Shown here one piece after another: positions 1 to 14,015 of a stretch of 64,000 bases of DNA. The stretch is taken from assembly GCA_013398275.1 (NCBI GenBank), contig VZSE01005944.1:1103153-1167152 (forward strand), given 5' to 3'. Source of the stretch: Promerops cafer. Lineage: Eukaryota; Chordata; Aves; Passeriformes; Nectariniidae. How positions within the stretch are numbered: position 1 is the stretch's first letter; each line of letters opens with the position of its first letter. The notes beneath the pieces were generated by a model that saw only the letters and a program-made list of their open reading frames with translations, ran no database searches and had not been told where the DNA came from. Made by a program: the position numbers and the translations under genes.

Positions 1-1974
1 TGGTGGAGAGAGCCCATCTGTGAGGGAGTGGTCAGCTCCTTCTCCAGGAGAGAATCCTCACCCAGTGCCCAGGAGCTGTGCCAGCACAGGCTCCAGTCAG
101 TGCCAGCTTCAGGGGTGGCTCTGATGAGGCAGCCCACTCCCACCAGGAAGGTGAGAGCCTGGAATTGGACTGTGGATTCTGCAGGGATCCAGGGCAGGGA
201 ATAGGGACAAAGCTGATGGCAGGGAACTGGCAGCTCTGGCTGCTGAGCCAGTGGGTGGATACAACTGGAGCTGTCTCAAGGCAAATGGCTCCATTCCTGG
301 CTCTAATGGATTGCAATAATCAAGCCTAGAAGTCATGAGTGTGCATTGCTGTTGCCAAATTAGAGTCTGATAAGAAAGGACAGTTTTCCTGTGCTGCAGG
401 GAGAAGGTGACATTTTACCAGTCACCACTAAAGATATTAAGATGTAGCAAAAACCTCCAGAGAGCATATTTCTTATGTGAACAGAGGCCACTGCCTCTAG
501 TATAGTGACTTAACAGTGTTTATGTTAATTTTCTACCACCAGCTTTCTTTTTCTTTTCACATTCAGTCATATTTTTCAATGGGGTTCTAATAAATTTCAA
601 TTTGCCAGTAGCATTTTAAAATTATACTCTTTCCTTGTGCTTTGTTGCTCCTGCACTGCTGCCATTTACAGAGCATCATTTCCAACAACAGCTTCATGCA
701 GGTAGAATTAGAGAAAGGAAAAGAACTGAACCTCTCTGGACCTCCTTTGTGAAGGGCTGGAGGCAACAGCTGGATTTCCCAGTGATTTCTGCTCAAATAT
801 GAAAGATTTGATCTATTTATTTTTTCCTCTGGCTTACAAAAGTCTGTGGTTCATCTGCTGGTGAATAGTGTTGGATACAAGACACATCAAAATAAAAATG
901 ATGCAGTACTTGTTCTCACTGAAAAACTGAGTTTAAAATGATGTTGACTTTTTGCATGTCTTGAAAGTCTATACACATAGAAAACAAATTTAAAGGAATA
1001 TTACTTTGATATGTTTGTGTAAAGCAGCAAGAGGAAGATATGCTGCAGCAGGGTGCCTCCTCTCATGTAAAATCCTCAAACTTTAATTTTATTCTGGAAA
1101 GAAGGTAATTTTCACCAGTAATCCCACTTCAGACCTTCTTGTGCCTCTTTCTTTTCCTTTATCCAAAAGGAAATGAAAATAAAAAGCCCAGCAATTCTGC
1201 CTCTGAGAAGAAAAACAGTGACATGCTTTAAGCAAAACTAACACAGACAATTTACTGGGGAAGAACACATTTTAAACTTGAAGAGGAAAAGCACCTTCAA
1301 CAATGTCCTGTGCATCAGTGTGTGTGTATATCTTCCAAGTCAAATCTGCCTAATCTCATAATAAAAGAAGGTTTTAGTCTTATCAGCAAAGGGAAAGATG
1401 ACATTAATACAGACAATAAAGACAGCATATTCTGATCATGCCTTAGCCACCACAAAGCTATTAGCTCTCATAATGGAATTTTAATGTTGATCATTACATA
1501 ATAAAAACATATCTAGATCTGCAGCTTGCTGGTGTTCTGTAACACAAAAAAATATTGTACAAACTATTGGTTAATGCAAATTTTCTGTATCTCTGAAGGT
1601 CATATTTCTCTCTGATTCTCTCAAGTTACTGATATTCAATACTACTAAATTATCACACTTGAGTGGTCTTGGATAGTTCAGTGGCATGAAGTAAAAACAG
1701 GGAATACCCTAGGTAACAAACTCTTCCTTTTTTGTGGTTTTGTATGTGCCTGCATTCTGTTTTTAGCCATATGAAGGCAATCCCCTTTAGCTGTCTAAAC
1801 CAAATGCATGCTAATTATAAGCTGAGGCATTGTTTGAGTAAAATGAACCATAGTATTTCGCTACTCTCTGACTCATTAAAGCAGCACTTCATGTACTGAT
1901 TCTGAAAAAATATTTCAGATACACTGACCTTTATTTAGGAAATAATATATTTCAGTGGCAAGACCACTATATCT

Positions 1975-1993
1975 ATTACTATTATTATTATTT
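1975..1993. repeat. Short (ATT)n microsatellite
   Basis: An imperfect run of ATT units with one ACT variant. Confidence 0.75.
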
Positions 1994-3695
1994 ACTGTCA
2001 TAGGAATAAGTAGATTTGGAAAAATCAGTGTCTGGAGCAATTATGCTTTGAAATTTCTGGAATTTTTGTAATTGTAAATTTTCCTTGCTCAGGAAAGCTG
2101 CTTGGAATGAAAAGGAAAAGCAGGTAACATTGTGATGAACATATTGGTGTGATTAATTACCATTCATGGCTAGCCAGATATACTGCCACTGGCACTCAGA
2201 AATACACACACATAATAAGAAAACACTAGTTCTTTTAAATGTGTTGTTTCTAATAGTTTTTAAGAAAATAAAATGTTTCTAAAACTCTTCAGAAGCTGAA
2301 ATTTCTCATTTTAGACTAGAAGTGTTGTGAAAAAGAGGTTAAGAGTGCCTGTCACACTTGCAAAAAAATCAGGAGATTATATGAAGGTTTTCTGTTAGTT
2401 ATACTTATTTCTGAATGTGCTTTTAAACTCAATTAGGAAACATTGTGAAACTAATTTCAGAGAAGATAAAGCACTGGTGAAAACAGGTTTATTTAATGGC
2501 ATTATGGTGCTGTTCAGGGAAGTAAGTATCAGAATTAATATTATATTTGTATTTTTGCAAAACACACAAGTAAAAAATATAAACATCTGCTGGTAGCTGA
2601 TGCAGACTGAAACATGATTTTTGCTGAGCTGAGCAGAGCAGAGCCTTTAGTGCAACAAGTCAGTTTTCACCAACACAAAGTTTTCATGTTTCATGAGCAT
2701 GAGGGTCAAACTCTTTAATTAGCCTCAGCGCATGAAGTGCTCTGAGTGCTGGTACTGAAACCTTGGCTGCTGCCCCGTTCAGGCACAATGTCACCATCCC
2801 AGCACCAGTGATACACAGCCATTTACAGCACTTCTCATCCTCCCCCCCAGGATTTGAAAACAGAGACTGATTTCCTGTCTATTATAGGTGTATTTTCTAG
2901 GAAATGTGGGCCTGCTCCTGCTTTCACTGGGCTTTATTTGTAAACTTTCATCTGAAGCACACAAGTGATTTCACCTGGGCAGTACCATGCCGAAACAATA
3001 ATGCTGGAAAATTAAAAGACCTTTCTCCTCTGAAGAAGAGCAATGCCTTTGATAGTGACAAACACATCTGCAGGAGTGCAGCCTTCCATCAGAGAGATGG
3101 AAAAATGATCACCTCTACTCCCTCTCATTCTGTGTGTCACATCACACCTGTCTGTCACCTTCTGAATTGTTAAAGATTTTCTTCCCTGTGGAATCCTCCT
3201 TAATTCTGGGTGGTGCCACTGATGATGCACTGGGGTATCTGCATCTGAAAGGTGACTTACACCATGTCTGATCATCATTTTTTAAAAATTATTTTTTAAA
3301 CATATCTCTAATTTCTTGTAATGGCCACATTTTAAATGTGTGCCCCGGTGCTGCAGCTCTCTATCCATCCAGAACAATCTCTGCTAGCCTGTGCTGCACT
3401 GTAGGTTGAGCTTGCCCAGTTCTCCTCTTTGCAGAACAGCAAAAGTTCCCTCCTACTATTTCTTTTGAATGTTCCATGTGACCAGAAACTACCTTTTAGG
3501 TCTGCATTACTTCAGCCTGAGGTATGGACCAAATCATATTTTCTATCTCCATTTTCAGGTTCAACATTGGCTTCAAAGGGAGGAGTACTTGTCTTCCTCT
3601 GATTGGATTACATCGCTTTTCTGGATGGAATTGAGACAGAACAGCAACTCTGTTCGATTCTGGATAAATTGCTTTAGGTAATAAGTTTACTTTCG

Positions 3696-3708
3696 AAAAA
3701 AAAAAAAA
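3696..3708 (+). repeat. A13 tract
   Basis: Thirteen A residues; no associated element seen. Confidence 0.85.
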
Positions 3709-4383
3709 TTAGACTAACACAGCCACCTGATCAGTTTGGTTGGACACTACATTGACAGCATTTTTACAGACTCTCCTAGCTTTCAGCTTTTCTGCAAATT
3801 ATTTTAGAGAGAGAAGGTATTTTAGACAAACAATGAAGATAAAATGTGGAGCTGATAGACAAATAGCAAGATCCTGCCAGATGTCTGTTTGCATGGCTAG
3901 CTGTTTGAGCAGTAGAAAAATGAGGCTTTCAGTTTTGTTACTGACAACTGCATAATTCACCTCCTAAGTAAACTCAACTAAAGGCATAGCTATGAATGGG
4001 GAAAGGCCTAAAGCTAGATTATAGTCTATAAAAGGATTAGAACCTGATAATTGTATAATGGAGAGCAAGCAGCTACTTCTGTTATCAGGAGTAGCAAGAG
4101 GTGCTTAGTAAAGCAGTTATTCAATGTTAATCATGGAGTACCTTTGTGACAGAGCATTGCTTTCCGTGATTTATCCAAACAGAGCATAAATGTTGTTAAA
4201 TAATTGTAATGAGTTTAAGAAATATATGCAGCTTGTCACTGTTTAATTTAAGTCCAGGCTCTGCTGTATAGCTGGAATAATCTTCTCTACTTTTCATAGC
4301 CTGCTTTAAAAGAGAAACCTACTATTTCTTTTCATAGCTGTCTGGCAGAATTCCACAGTGCTTTACAACAACAGAATGTCAAG

Positions 4384-4415
4384 GAGCTGCATTTCCAATC
4401 CCGAGCTGCATTTCC
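4384..4415 (+). repeat. Near-tandem 13-bp direct repeat
   Basis: gagctgcatttcc occurs at 4384-4396 and again at 4403-4415, a 19-base period. It looks like a small local duplication overlapping the ZNF143-like word. Confidence 0.8.
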
Positions 4416-4424
4416 CATAAGGCC
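4404..4424 (+). promoter_or_regulatory. ZNF143/SBS-like motif
   Basis: gctgcatttcccataaggc resembles the long ZNF143 (SBS) promoter motif, whose core is ACAATTCCCA followed by ATGC. It deviates at several positions. It is the second of two near-tandem copies of gagctgcatttcc (4384-4396 and 4403-4415), only the second of which carries the TCCCA core. It lies just upstream of the CpG-rich patch. Confidence 0.25.
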
Positions 4425-4466
4425 ATGTCTTTTGTGTCATGGTGAAATTCAGAAGTGACCCAAGAA

Positions 4467-4722
4467 CGTTTCCGGGACGCCTGCTCGTTTGACCTTCGGC
4501 CAAGGGCTGGGTGGCTTGGCTCTGTTTTCTGTGAGCGAGCCTTGTGCTGGCACTGACGGGCAGCAACCTGCAGTGCCACATCATCTCTAGGTAAGTGATG
4601 TGACCGTGCTCCAACGTGTGATCTCCAGGGTACAGCAAGCCAAGAGACAAAGAATGAAGGACATGTGGAGGGGAGCAGAAGCGCTCTGGTCTCACGGTCT
4701 CGCAGGAGCACGGAACTGGTCG
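4467..4722. promoter_or_regulatory. CpG-rich patch, possible small CpG island
   Basis: Fourteen CpG dinucleotides fall in about 255 bases (for example at 4467, 4473, 4478, 4486, 4497, 4536, 4557, 4605, 4615, 4682, 4695, 4701, 4711 and 4721). Most of the surrounding DNA is CpG-poor. My rough observed/expected estimate is about 0.7. A strong splice-donor match, ctctag followed by gtaagt, sits at 4585-4596 on the plus strand. A ZNF143-like word lies 50 bases upstream of the patch. This combination could be a promoter and first exon of an unannotated non-coding transcript, or simply a GC-richer island of no function. No protein domain is readable on either strand. Confidence 0.3.
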
Positions 4723-5302
4723 TGAACTTGGGTGAGATCTGAACAAGGACCAGGGACAGAGAAGCCAGGCTGGCAGGGGAGGCAGGCAGGAAATGGGGAT
4801 GGAGCAGATGAGTTTGCAGCTACTCTGACATTCCAGCTCCCACTGCCTCGAGCTGAACTGGTAACTTGAGCTGAGCATGGCACCTCTTCCTGTTTGCATG
4901 GTCAGAGAGAGGTTCCTGTGCTGGAAACAGGTTCCTTCTTACAGGACACAAAATACAGATTATTCTGGCAGACTAGAAAATATAAATATTTCCCATTTTA
5001 GCTGCAAAGAACAAAGAAGAGATATTTGAAAAGCAAATCTAACCAAATCCCAGTTGATTTGGATTTACTGTACAAGGATTTACATAATTTTTGAGGAAAA
5101 AATTACTTTTGAAAGCCATGATATATAACTCAAAAAAATGGAATACAGATTGATTATTTCAAAAAAATTGCTCAGAGAAGCAATTTGACCACAGGACAGA
5201 ATTTAAAAATTGGGCTTTTTAATTGAAATTTAAAGAAAGGCTCTCAAAATCAAAAGCACTGGGTATTATATATGATTAATATTTACTTTAAAAGATCATC
5301 CA

Positions 5303-5320
5303 TTTTTTTTTTTTTTTTTT
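5303..5320 (+). repeat. T18 tract followed by CAG
   Basis: Eighteen T residues run directly into cag, giving a very strong-looking 3' splice site on the plus strand about 700 bases after the gtaagt donor of the CpG patch. It may instead be a decayed poly(A) tail of a minus-strand retrocopy, although no body is recognisable beside it. Confidence 0.7.
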
Positions 5321-6682
5321 CAGATTTGAGATTGACCCACTAAGGATAGAATATACTATGAATAGGAATGTGAAATTTAGATCTGGGTCTAAACTAAGAT
5401 TAGATGTGTTTAGACTAGAGTTTTGATGTAGTTCTTTACAGAAATAACACTCAGTTGAGAAGCTGTAATTTGAATGTACCAGATTCTGAGGACATTTTTC
5501 GTCAGACGAGTTTCTTCATGGCATAAATATTTCAGGACTAAAGGACCTGAGTAAACTTAGATCTATGTCTATATGCAGCATACTTCCCAAAATATTTGCA
5601 AGTTGCATCAGTTCACTAGCTTAAAAGGAATCTTTTAGTCTTGAGTTCTCTCCATAGAATTTGTCATTGGTTTACTCTGGAAATGTTAAGGATCCACTTA
5701 GGGATTACAGCACCAAATTTCAAAATATCAGTGAATCAGAATTACAAACTATTGCTTATTTTTATGTTTTCTTTAAGTTTTTTTTTATTTCTGTAACACC
5801 TTCAAAAAGATCAGATACTCTTACTTGCTGTTCAACAAATAATGCACTAGGGATTAAAATGTCTGTCACAAAATGCATTTAAATGACTGTATCCTATTTT
5901 TGCCCCGTATTTAAATGACAGTCTTGCTAAAAAACATATCAGTTAAAATATTCACCTCAGCATTTTGCAGAATGCTGGTCTGAAAAATGTTGATATGCTG
6001 TTTCTCTTCAATTAGAATTAAAAAAAACCCCAAACAACCTAAAATTCAGCCAGTGCCAAAAATGCCTTGTGAAAGGCACTCTTTGCAGAATGAAGATAGG
6101 ATTTGTAATTCTTACAGGAAATTAAAGTAATCTTTTCCACTCTACACACAGAAGGCAGTGGAAAGATGGGAGAAGAAACACAACCCAGATTCTGAACAAA
6201 CTCAGGAAAAGAAGGCTTGATTCCCACTTATCCCCTACTCCCAGTTATCTCCCAGTCTGTAGTCCAAGTGCTTTGCCAGCTCCTCATTAGACTTCCTTAA
6301 GGCCAGTTAGCAACTCCTCCTTTATTATCATGTCTATGAAAATAAGTTTTGCTGTTCCTTCTAAACAAAGATCAGGGCTCCATATCCTGTTTGTCCTCCA
6401 AAATGTGGCAGGGATGTTTTTTCCCACCTCTGATCTCGCCCAGCTGCCTTCCTTCAGTATCCATGATTTAACACCTTACAGAAAGACTAAAAATCACCCA
6501 CTGAAAAAGAAATTCAAAACATAAAACTGTTTCAAAATGCTAGTTCTAGCATTTTAACTGTGTTTTTATGTTATGGACTGAAATAAGGAGTAAGAAAACA
6601 TTAACAAAATGTTCATTTTAATAACTAAGAATTGCTGGCTAAGTATTTATTTCTGAATTATAAGCAATGAAAATGTATATCC

Positions 6683-6698
6683 ATATATATATATATAT
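6683..6698. repeat. (AT)8 microsatellite
   Basis: Eight uninterrupted AT units inside a longer AT-rich stretch. It is likely length-polymorphic. Confidence 0.9.
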
Positions 6699-8750
6699 GC
6701 ATAGTAAATAGGTAGCAGGTTAATCAAAACCTAAGAGAACTAATGACCAATCCAGCATTAGTGACAAATTACAGATGTTTCTCTTACAAGTTACAATTAA
6801 CAGGTATTTAATTAAAAGTAACATTGAATACACAGCCACATCTACTCCTGGCCTGAAGGCTCCCTCTATCTTTCACCTTATTTAACAAAAGATATTAGTG
6901 CTGCTGTTTCTAGGTAGATCTGGCAAAAAATGTAAGCTTCTTTACTGCCTACACATTAAATGAAATTGTCTGCTTTCACAGCTAAAAATGGGTCTAAATG
7001 TACAAAAAGTGCATGGAATAACAGGAGTGCATAGGACACACACAGTAATAAAACAACCACCTCTGTGGGTCAGACAATGAATGTGTCACAGTGTTGAAAT
7101 TCAATTCAAATGGAGGCATCACCATTTTTAAAATTGATTTTAATTCTCAAATTTCTTGTTTCTATATTAAATATCAATGTAATGACAACATAATGTAATT
7201 TATTGCCTTTAAAGGAATGCATAAAAATTCTCAAGGATTCATCTGGAAAAAATGAGTTTAAGAGTAACAGCTTCAATACCATATAATTTTTCCTTTTCAT
7301 ATTGTTGGAAAAGCATTATGCACACTGCTGTGCCTTGTTTTGTATATTTGGTAAGCCTCTCCTAGAGAAGATATTTCTCCTTGATGGTTGAGGAGATTCC
7401 TGTGAGAATCTATTTTTTGACTGTCTCTTTTGGGTGCTGTATAGCGTAACCAACTTTAAGATTCTCCAATGGAAGGTAAGACATGTTAGAGACAACTACT
7501 GTTAATAGACAATGAGAATTGGCTGTAGGTGAGTGAGACAGAATTCTGGTGGAAAGTGAAAAGCCAGCATACAACACCTTGTTTAATGGAATATATATAA
7601 TATTGTCATGCATTATCATTCACCAGGGAGTAGCTAACTCTTACAAAATTCACACCACAGGAAGTCCTGTGCTATTCTGCTCTTACAGCCCACCACAAAA
7701 CATGTTCAGAACATAGGCAATGTAGAAAGCACAGAGAAAAACCTACACATGCACGGGACAGATGAGTGTTCCCCTGCTGTTCTTATCTGAATTACAGAGT
7801 GCATGGTTGTTCTGAGCAAGATATTTACCAAATTGAGAACTGATGGTAGGGGAAATTATACAGAAGAAGAGTACTGCAGGTAGAAGACACTTTAAAATAT
7901 TCATAAGGCTACTGAAGAATGCCAAGCAAAAATTTCATGAGGATGAAGTGTTCACTGGAAAAAGAACCTGTACTCTTAAGCCAGCAGATAGAGTTAATAA
8001 CATGCAGCTGCTCCCAATACAGAGCACACTTTATATATTGTGTTTCAAAACAATCTGTACATTTTTGATATTTGCTAAAGGACTTCTTGTCTGTATGTGG
8101 GTGTGCCTGACTGAAATGAGCAAGCAATTTTGTGAATTGTCATTCTGTGTGGAAGACAAGTGTAAGGCTGGAATAAGAGATTAATGCGGGGCATAGAAAA
8201 GTCTCCAACAGAGACTTGCTCAGGTCACTCTCAGATCTCCACCTGCATAATACCCACTTGAGGAAAAGGAAAATAAGGAGAGAGATAACCAAGCTGGAGT
8301 TTGCTGACAAGTGCAGATTGAGCCTGTGCATGCCTCTATTTTCAAAAACAGTGATAGTGAGGAGTGTCTCTTTGAAGGCAGAGAGTAGGCAAAGGGCTTT
8401 TCAAGTACAGAAGTAACAGATGGAAGAAGTGGATTAAGACAGCAGTGATGGGGTAGTTGGGGATAGCAAAGAGCCACAAATCTCCCTGGTCTGGATGGCA
8501 GGAGCCCAGTGACATAAGAATCTGCGAGGAGAATGCTGGGTGTTACAGCTACCTTGGAGATTGAGAGGCCTTTGGAAAAGCAGCAGCAGGAGTCACAGGC
8601 ATGCAGTGAGGGCATCAGAAAGAGCTGGATGCTTTTAAAGAGCCTCATCTGCATCTGGTCAGCAACAGGCCCTGTTATGGCCATCAGAAAAGATCAGCTG
8701 CAGCTGCACAGTGGCTGAAAGGATGCAGAGCTGCAATAACTCAGACAGAG

Positions 8751-8778
8751 CACCGAGAGCAGCACTGCTCAGTCGGTG
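8751..8778. repeat. Short bulged hairpin
   Basis: caccga and gagcag (8751-8762) pair with ctgctc (8765-8770) and tcggtg (8773-8778). There is a two-base gap at the apex and a two-base bulge. It is probably chance, but it is unusually compact. Confidence 0.6.
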
Positions 8779-9721
8779 GGGATGTTTCCTCCCCTGTGGC
8801 TTTCATGTCTGTCCTGAGCTTTGGGAACATCTTTGTGAATTAACATAAAGCACAGGCAGCTCTCTCTAGGCTCTCAAGATTCCCTGACCCAAAAGATGGT
8901 GGACATTAAAAAGCTTTTAATTTCTGATTTTAGAGGTGCTCAGTCCTCAAACTTCCATCAGGCTCAAAGGGCATTGCAAAAAGGTATTCCTACAACTGTA
9001 TTTTTGTGAGAAGAATTTAATTGCATTTCCATTGCAAAGCTAAAATTGCTTATTTTTCATTGCAGACTGACAGATTCTTTCATTTTTTGACATTAAGACT
9101 TCATCTCAATCATATTACTGTTTTACCTTTCAGTTATAAAAAGTCATGGATCAACAGAAAAGAGAATACCACTTCCAAGAGAACAGAAGTAATTTGTTTA
9201 GTTTTCTTTTTGTATGTTTTCTTTTGGTCTTTATGAATTCAAACTTTCAATTATATAATAAGAAATTCTAGTTCTGCAATTTCTTTGCAGGCAGGTTAAT
9301 TCATCTGATGTGAACAATATCAGAAGGTTAAATCTTTGTCATTAAAGCTGTGAATTCTATGTGAGCAAGCTCCTGTTCCCATTGGAGTTAATGTTGCTTG
9401 GTGCAGATACAGGGCTTTCCTCTCAGGAGAAGTCTGAGGAGGAAATATTGCTAATTTAGAGAAAACCTGAAAATTAGAACAATAGCTTTAAAAAGATTAA
9501 CCAAGAACCCTAAATAGAACAAGATATTTTAATTTAGATGTTAAATGAAGTCTAATTTAACTTTCATGTGTGGGGAATTATGAGTAGCTACTAGAAGAGT
9601 TTGCATTTTGGAGCACAGGATCTCCAGTGGCTGTGATCAGAAGGATGCTGATTCTCTTTCCCATTCTGACATAGACTTTTCCAAGTCCTCAGATCTAAAA
9701 TGTTGTGCAGAAAGAGAGTGC

Positions 9722-9751
9722 TATTTGTAACAATCATGAGAGTTACAAATA
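9722..9751. repeat. 10-bp inverted repeat
   Basis: tatttgtaac (9722-9731) pairs with gttacaaata (9742-9751) across ten bases. Its length is within chance expectation for an AT-rich window. Confidence 0.7.
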
Positions 9752-12700
9752 AACTGTATTCACAGTTTTTCTCAACTTTTGAGAGGGAAAAGTCAGAAGT
9801 ATGGGTAATTGGGATGCTTTCACTCTTTTGCTACTAAATAAATTTTAAGGGATATATCTTTGAATAAACTCTCAGTTAAATGTCAGAGCACATTCCTGCT
9901 TCAAAGCAGAGTTTGTGTGCAAAGGCTCCTTCTTAGCCTCTCTGCATGCCTTCTCTTTAGTAAAAACATACAAGTGACACAGCTTTAAAATCACTGTGTG
10001 AACCAGAGTCGGCTGGGCATCCCAGAAGTCCTTCAAATGGAGACTTGATCAAAATCCTCACAAAAGTAGGGATTAAAACCACTGAACCTGAGGTATTAGA
10101 GAGAACACATACTTGTCAGGTCACTGTGTCTGTGACAGAGTTCACTTGAATGTCTCAAACATTTCCTGTGCCTACCAGGCGCTTTGCTCTGCTCTGTGCA
10201 TTGAAACATTCCTTTGGCACAAAAGACCCAAAATATTGTGGTGGCAGAAGGCTCAGGGTTATCATACAAGTGCCACTGATACCTTTCACACAGCTATTTT
10301 ACTCCATCAAGTAAAAGTGTAAAAAGGGTAAGTGGCCAAGGGAGAGAATCTGAAATATATAGCAGTAATTCTGAATAAAGCAGGGTTCCTCTTGCAAGAT
10401 CATGGTTCTTCTCCAATTAGTATTGATACATTTTAGAGGAAATTACTATTGAGTGCTAGTTCTGGAGGAAAAGGAGAGTGGGCACTGGCTTCATTTTTCC
10501 TTTGAAAATACTTTTATCAGACTTGTCTTGTAGCCATTTTTAGACTATTGAATGAAAATAGATCATCACCTACTAGATTTGGTGGGCACTGGTCCATATA
10601 ACAGAATGGTCCAGCTGATCTGCCAGGCCATTAATGGGTCCAGCGTTCCAACAAGTGCTGGAATGACAGTCTTTATGGAAATCACTGGCTGATATTTGAA
10701 GTCAAGTGCAAATGGGTGTTTGTATAGTACAAGTGATGGTGCAGGGGGGAGTGAAAAATTTTATCAAAGGGAGAAAATAGTCAAAAAGTCCTGTTTTACA
10801 AAACACCCTGGGCTGTGGCTGACATGAAACCTGCCTCTGCAGGGTTTTCCTATTTCCTTGTTCCAAGGATGGACCACTGAGGTCTAGGAAAGGCAGATGG
10901 GCAAATACAAGTGAAATCCAGGTTGACATCAATCCTTTCAAGGTTCATGGTTAAGCTGCACCGTGATGGGAATTTTTCATGTCTTTTTAGCATTAGAAAT
11001 CTCAAACCCAATGATTATTTTGGAAAAGAAAAAGAGAAAAGATTCAGTCAGCTAATGAGAACATAAACTGCTGAGATCAAAGTGTCAGTACAAGCAATTG
11101 GTCTGAAATATGGGATCCTAATCACTGGAACTGATGGATAAGAAAAGAACCATTTCACATCTGACAAAGCAAAATGTAATTATTATGAAAATGGTGATAG
11201 GGCAGGTAAATGACTTGCCCCCAAATTTAAAAAGTCAAACCTAGTTAATTTTATCTCAGCTAATAAAAACAGCAGTGATAAGACTGTTACAGATTGGTGA
11301 AAAATTAATGAAGTCTTTAATGAACTTTATGGCAAATTACATAAATCAGACCTAACTTAATAAAAGCCCAGAAGATTTTTAGTAGTGATTAGATTTTTCA
11401 ATTGTGGAATGATAAAGAAAATAACTCCAGTAGAATACTCTCTGTCCTACTGGAAGATTCTGGAAGATGTTAAAGTAGAGGAACCAGAGCCAATTAACAA
11501 TAGTATCAACAGAGAGATCATTAAATAAGCTTAGAGTTTTATTTTGAAATGATCATTTGCAGAGCTGACCAGAGTGTATTTTGAAAATCCCTCATAGCAA
11601 ACAACAAAGTCAATGTTTCTTTTTTGGGTAAACATGAGGAAAGAGCTGCACATGCTGTGCAGACACATAGATGACAACATGTATCACACAGTGAAGGGTT
11701 TTGCTGGAGTTAGGGTAAGTGATAATAAGCTTTAGTTTGTAATGTTTCAAAAATTATATAAATAAACCCTAAAGAGGAACAAAAGACAACTTAAACAGAG
11801 ACAAGATGGATTCCAAAGGCTTTCCTAAGATCAGGGTTCCTCATAGCAGTTATGTGAGGTAAATTTGCATTAAATGCTCAAGTGTTTGGATGTAGACATA
11901 TTTATAAATGGACAGAAATTTCAACAGGGATATTTAGTAGTTGACAGCGACGGCACATGGGCCTGATTTCTATTACATGTCAGTATGTTTGGAAAACTAA
12001 ATTTCCTTCTTGCCTCTGAGATGTACTTGCAATAAAACCATCAATAATCATATGTTGAAAACTTATTTCAGATTCAGAGGAGAGTCCACACTTCATGCAG
12101 GTTTTTCTAATTTATGTTACTTATCAGGGACCAGTAAGGGTAAAAGAAGAAAAAAGATTGTGCCTTGTCTCCGAAACCATGCCAAGAAGCCTTGAGCCAA
12201 ATTAGTCACATGAGAATCACAGGCAGAGTCATTAAAAAGACTGGTTTATTTTAGAATTTATCAAACTGGTGGGCAAAAAAAAGTACTTCCTCTTTCTCAG
12301 AGTTGCATCAGAAGTAATATTCAAATCAACTGTGTCTGAGCCTATACTAATGGAGAAGTCCATTACAGGAGTTAAAGATATCACAGAAGGGTGAATGAAG
12401 AAGAGGGTTGCTGGCTTGCTTTCAGCAAGATGGCACTGAAGAATTGGCAGACCATCAGATAATCTGTAAATGCAATAACCTTGTATTGCACTTTTATAAG
12501 AACGCTCCTCCACGCCAATAAATGTTGCCACTCTATACCCTCTACAGCACCAGAGATACCCCTCACACTTCCCACATTTCAAAAAAGCAACCTAACAAAC
12601 CTGTTCTGTGGCTACCTGGAATCAGGCCATTGCAGATAGGCATAATGAAAACTTATCGAGAGACTCCATTCCTTGTGGCTTGCTGGTGGTGGAATTCACA

Positions 12701-12811
12701 GAGCAAAAGTCAAACAAAGTATCTTCCCACAATATTGCAATCAGTGAACAAAAATATTGTGTAAGAGTTGTCAGTTTAATACTTCCTAAACAAAGACATC
12801 CTACCTTTCCC

Positions 12812-12823
12812 TTTTTTTTTTTT
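12812..12823 (+). repeat. T12 tract
   Basis: Twelve T residues after a short pyrimidine run; no associated element seen. Confidence 0.8.
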
Positions 12824-14015
12824 AACCTTGTTTTCAATTTCTCCTTGAAATCATAAAGTAGAATTATGGGAAATTTCCTATTTGAACCTCAAATTATAGC
12901 ATGAAGCCTTCACCCAAACTAATCCTCAGGACTTTAACATGAATCTATTAAAAAAGACTTATCCATGGAAACCATAAAGGCTGTTTAATAAAACTAGATA
13001 GATGGGTGTTCAGAAGTGGAATTTTACTTCAAACACTGACAAATCATCCAGTACTAACAGTGAAAAGTAAGATGGCCTCTGATCTCCAGCCACTTTGTGG
13101 CACGCGACTGTACAGGAACTACCACTCTGTTCAGTAACTATGGCACACTCTGAGCAACCAGAGCAATAAAATGCAGCAGAGTAATAAAGAAAAAAACTTG
13201 TTTTCATAACACCTCCTCAGCAGGACAACGGGGCACTCAGCAAACGTTTGCCTTTACACAAGGATGCTTTTGAAATTACCTCTGAGCACCACTCCAGGAA
13301 AGGGGACCAGAGTGAGCTGTTTGTACCTCACACTGTGAGCAGGAATGTGAAAAGGGAGGCTCATTGCAGGCCTGGAGAGCAAAGCTGACTGAGTCTAAGT
13401 CAGTGGGGTCTTTCTTGTAGGATTGTACAGAAGTGCTTTCTGCCCCAGCCACAGGAAGGAAAGAGGAAGAGTTTTCCAAGGAGCTTTGCCATCTCTTGCA
13501 CACAAGTCTGTGGCCCAGGAAAGGCTGTGCTGTTTCCAACCTTGCAGTTTTCCAAAATATATCTGGGTACAGCCCCAGGTAACCTAGTCTTATCTGAAAG
13601 CTGACTCTGCTTTGAACAGGAGGTGTGATTAGAGACCTCCTGAGGCCCACCCCAGTCTGAATTATCTGATGATTCAGAGTGCAGCTGGGCCATCACTGTG
13701 CCCAGGCACAAATACAGAATTTTCCTTCAAGGCTATCCTTGTAGCTCTCTTTTAAAAAGAAGTTGGAAAAATGTGCCCAAACTATTTGTCTAAAAATGTG
13801 TAACAATTTGTGATGAAAGTGTGCTTCATGCAGAATTGTGCTGTAACCATAGCAACTTCCATTGAGAGAGACATCCATTGTAAATCTATAAGGATCTCAT
13901 CTAGGAAAGATTTAGTTGTACTACTCACTCTATTTATGAATATTCCAAACATGTAAAAAACACCCCAGTTTCTTACAGAATTGCTTTTAAATAGTGCAGC
14001 TGTGTGATTAAGAAT

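Larger units (their letters stand above)
1..4383. other. Non-coding unique-looking sequence
   Basis: The first 340 bases are GC-richer, which lets overlapping open frames of 70-95 codons appear on both strands; none has a recognisable domain. From 340 to 4383 the sequence is AT-rich, with the ATT microsatellite, the A13 tract and no gene, RNA or element I can support. Confidence 0.7.

Noticed and set aside
4363..4899. 178-codon open frame on the minus strand, the longest in the window
   Set aside because: No recognisable domain. It lies over a GC- and CpG-richer patch where stops are rarer, and overlapping frames are open there too. Best seen as a by-product of composition.
11140..11530. Suspected second CR1/L3 relic
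   Set aside because: The sequence has the purine-rich feel of old LINE DNA, but I could not line up successive family motifs as I could at 31.2 kb.
13276..13711. Overlapping 124- and 103-codon minus-strand frames
   Set aside because: Both frames are open over the same GC-richer DNA and neither has a motif, so composition explains them.
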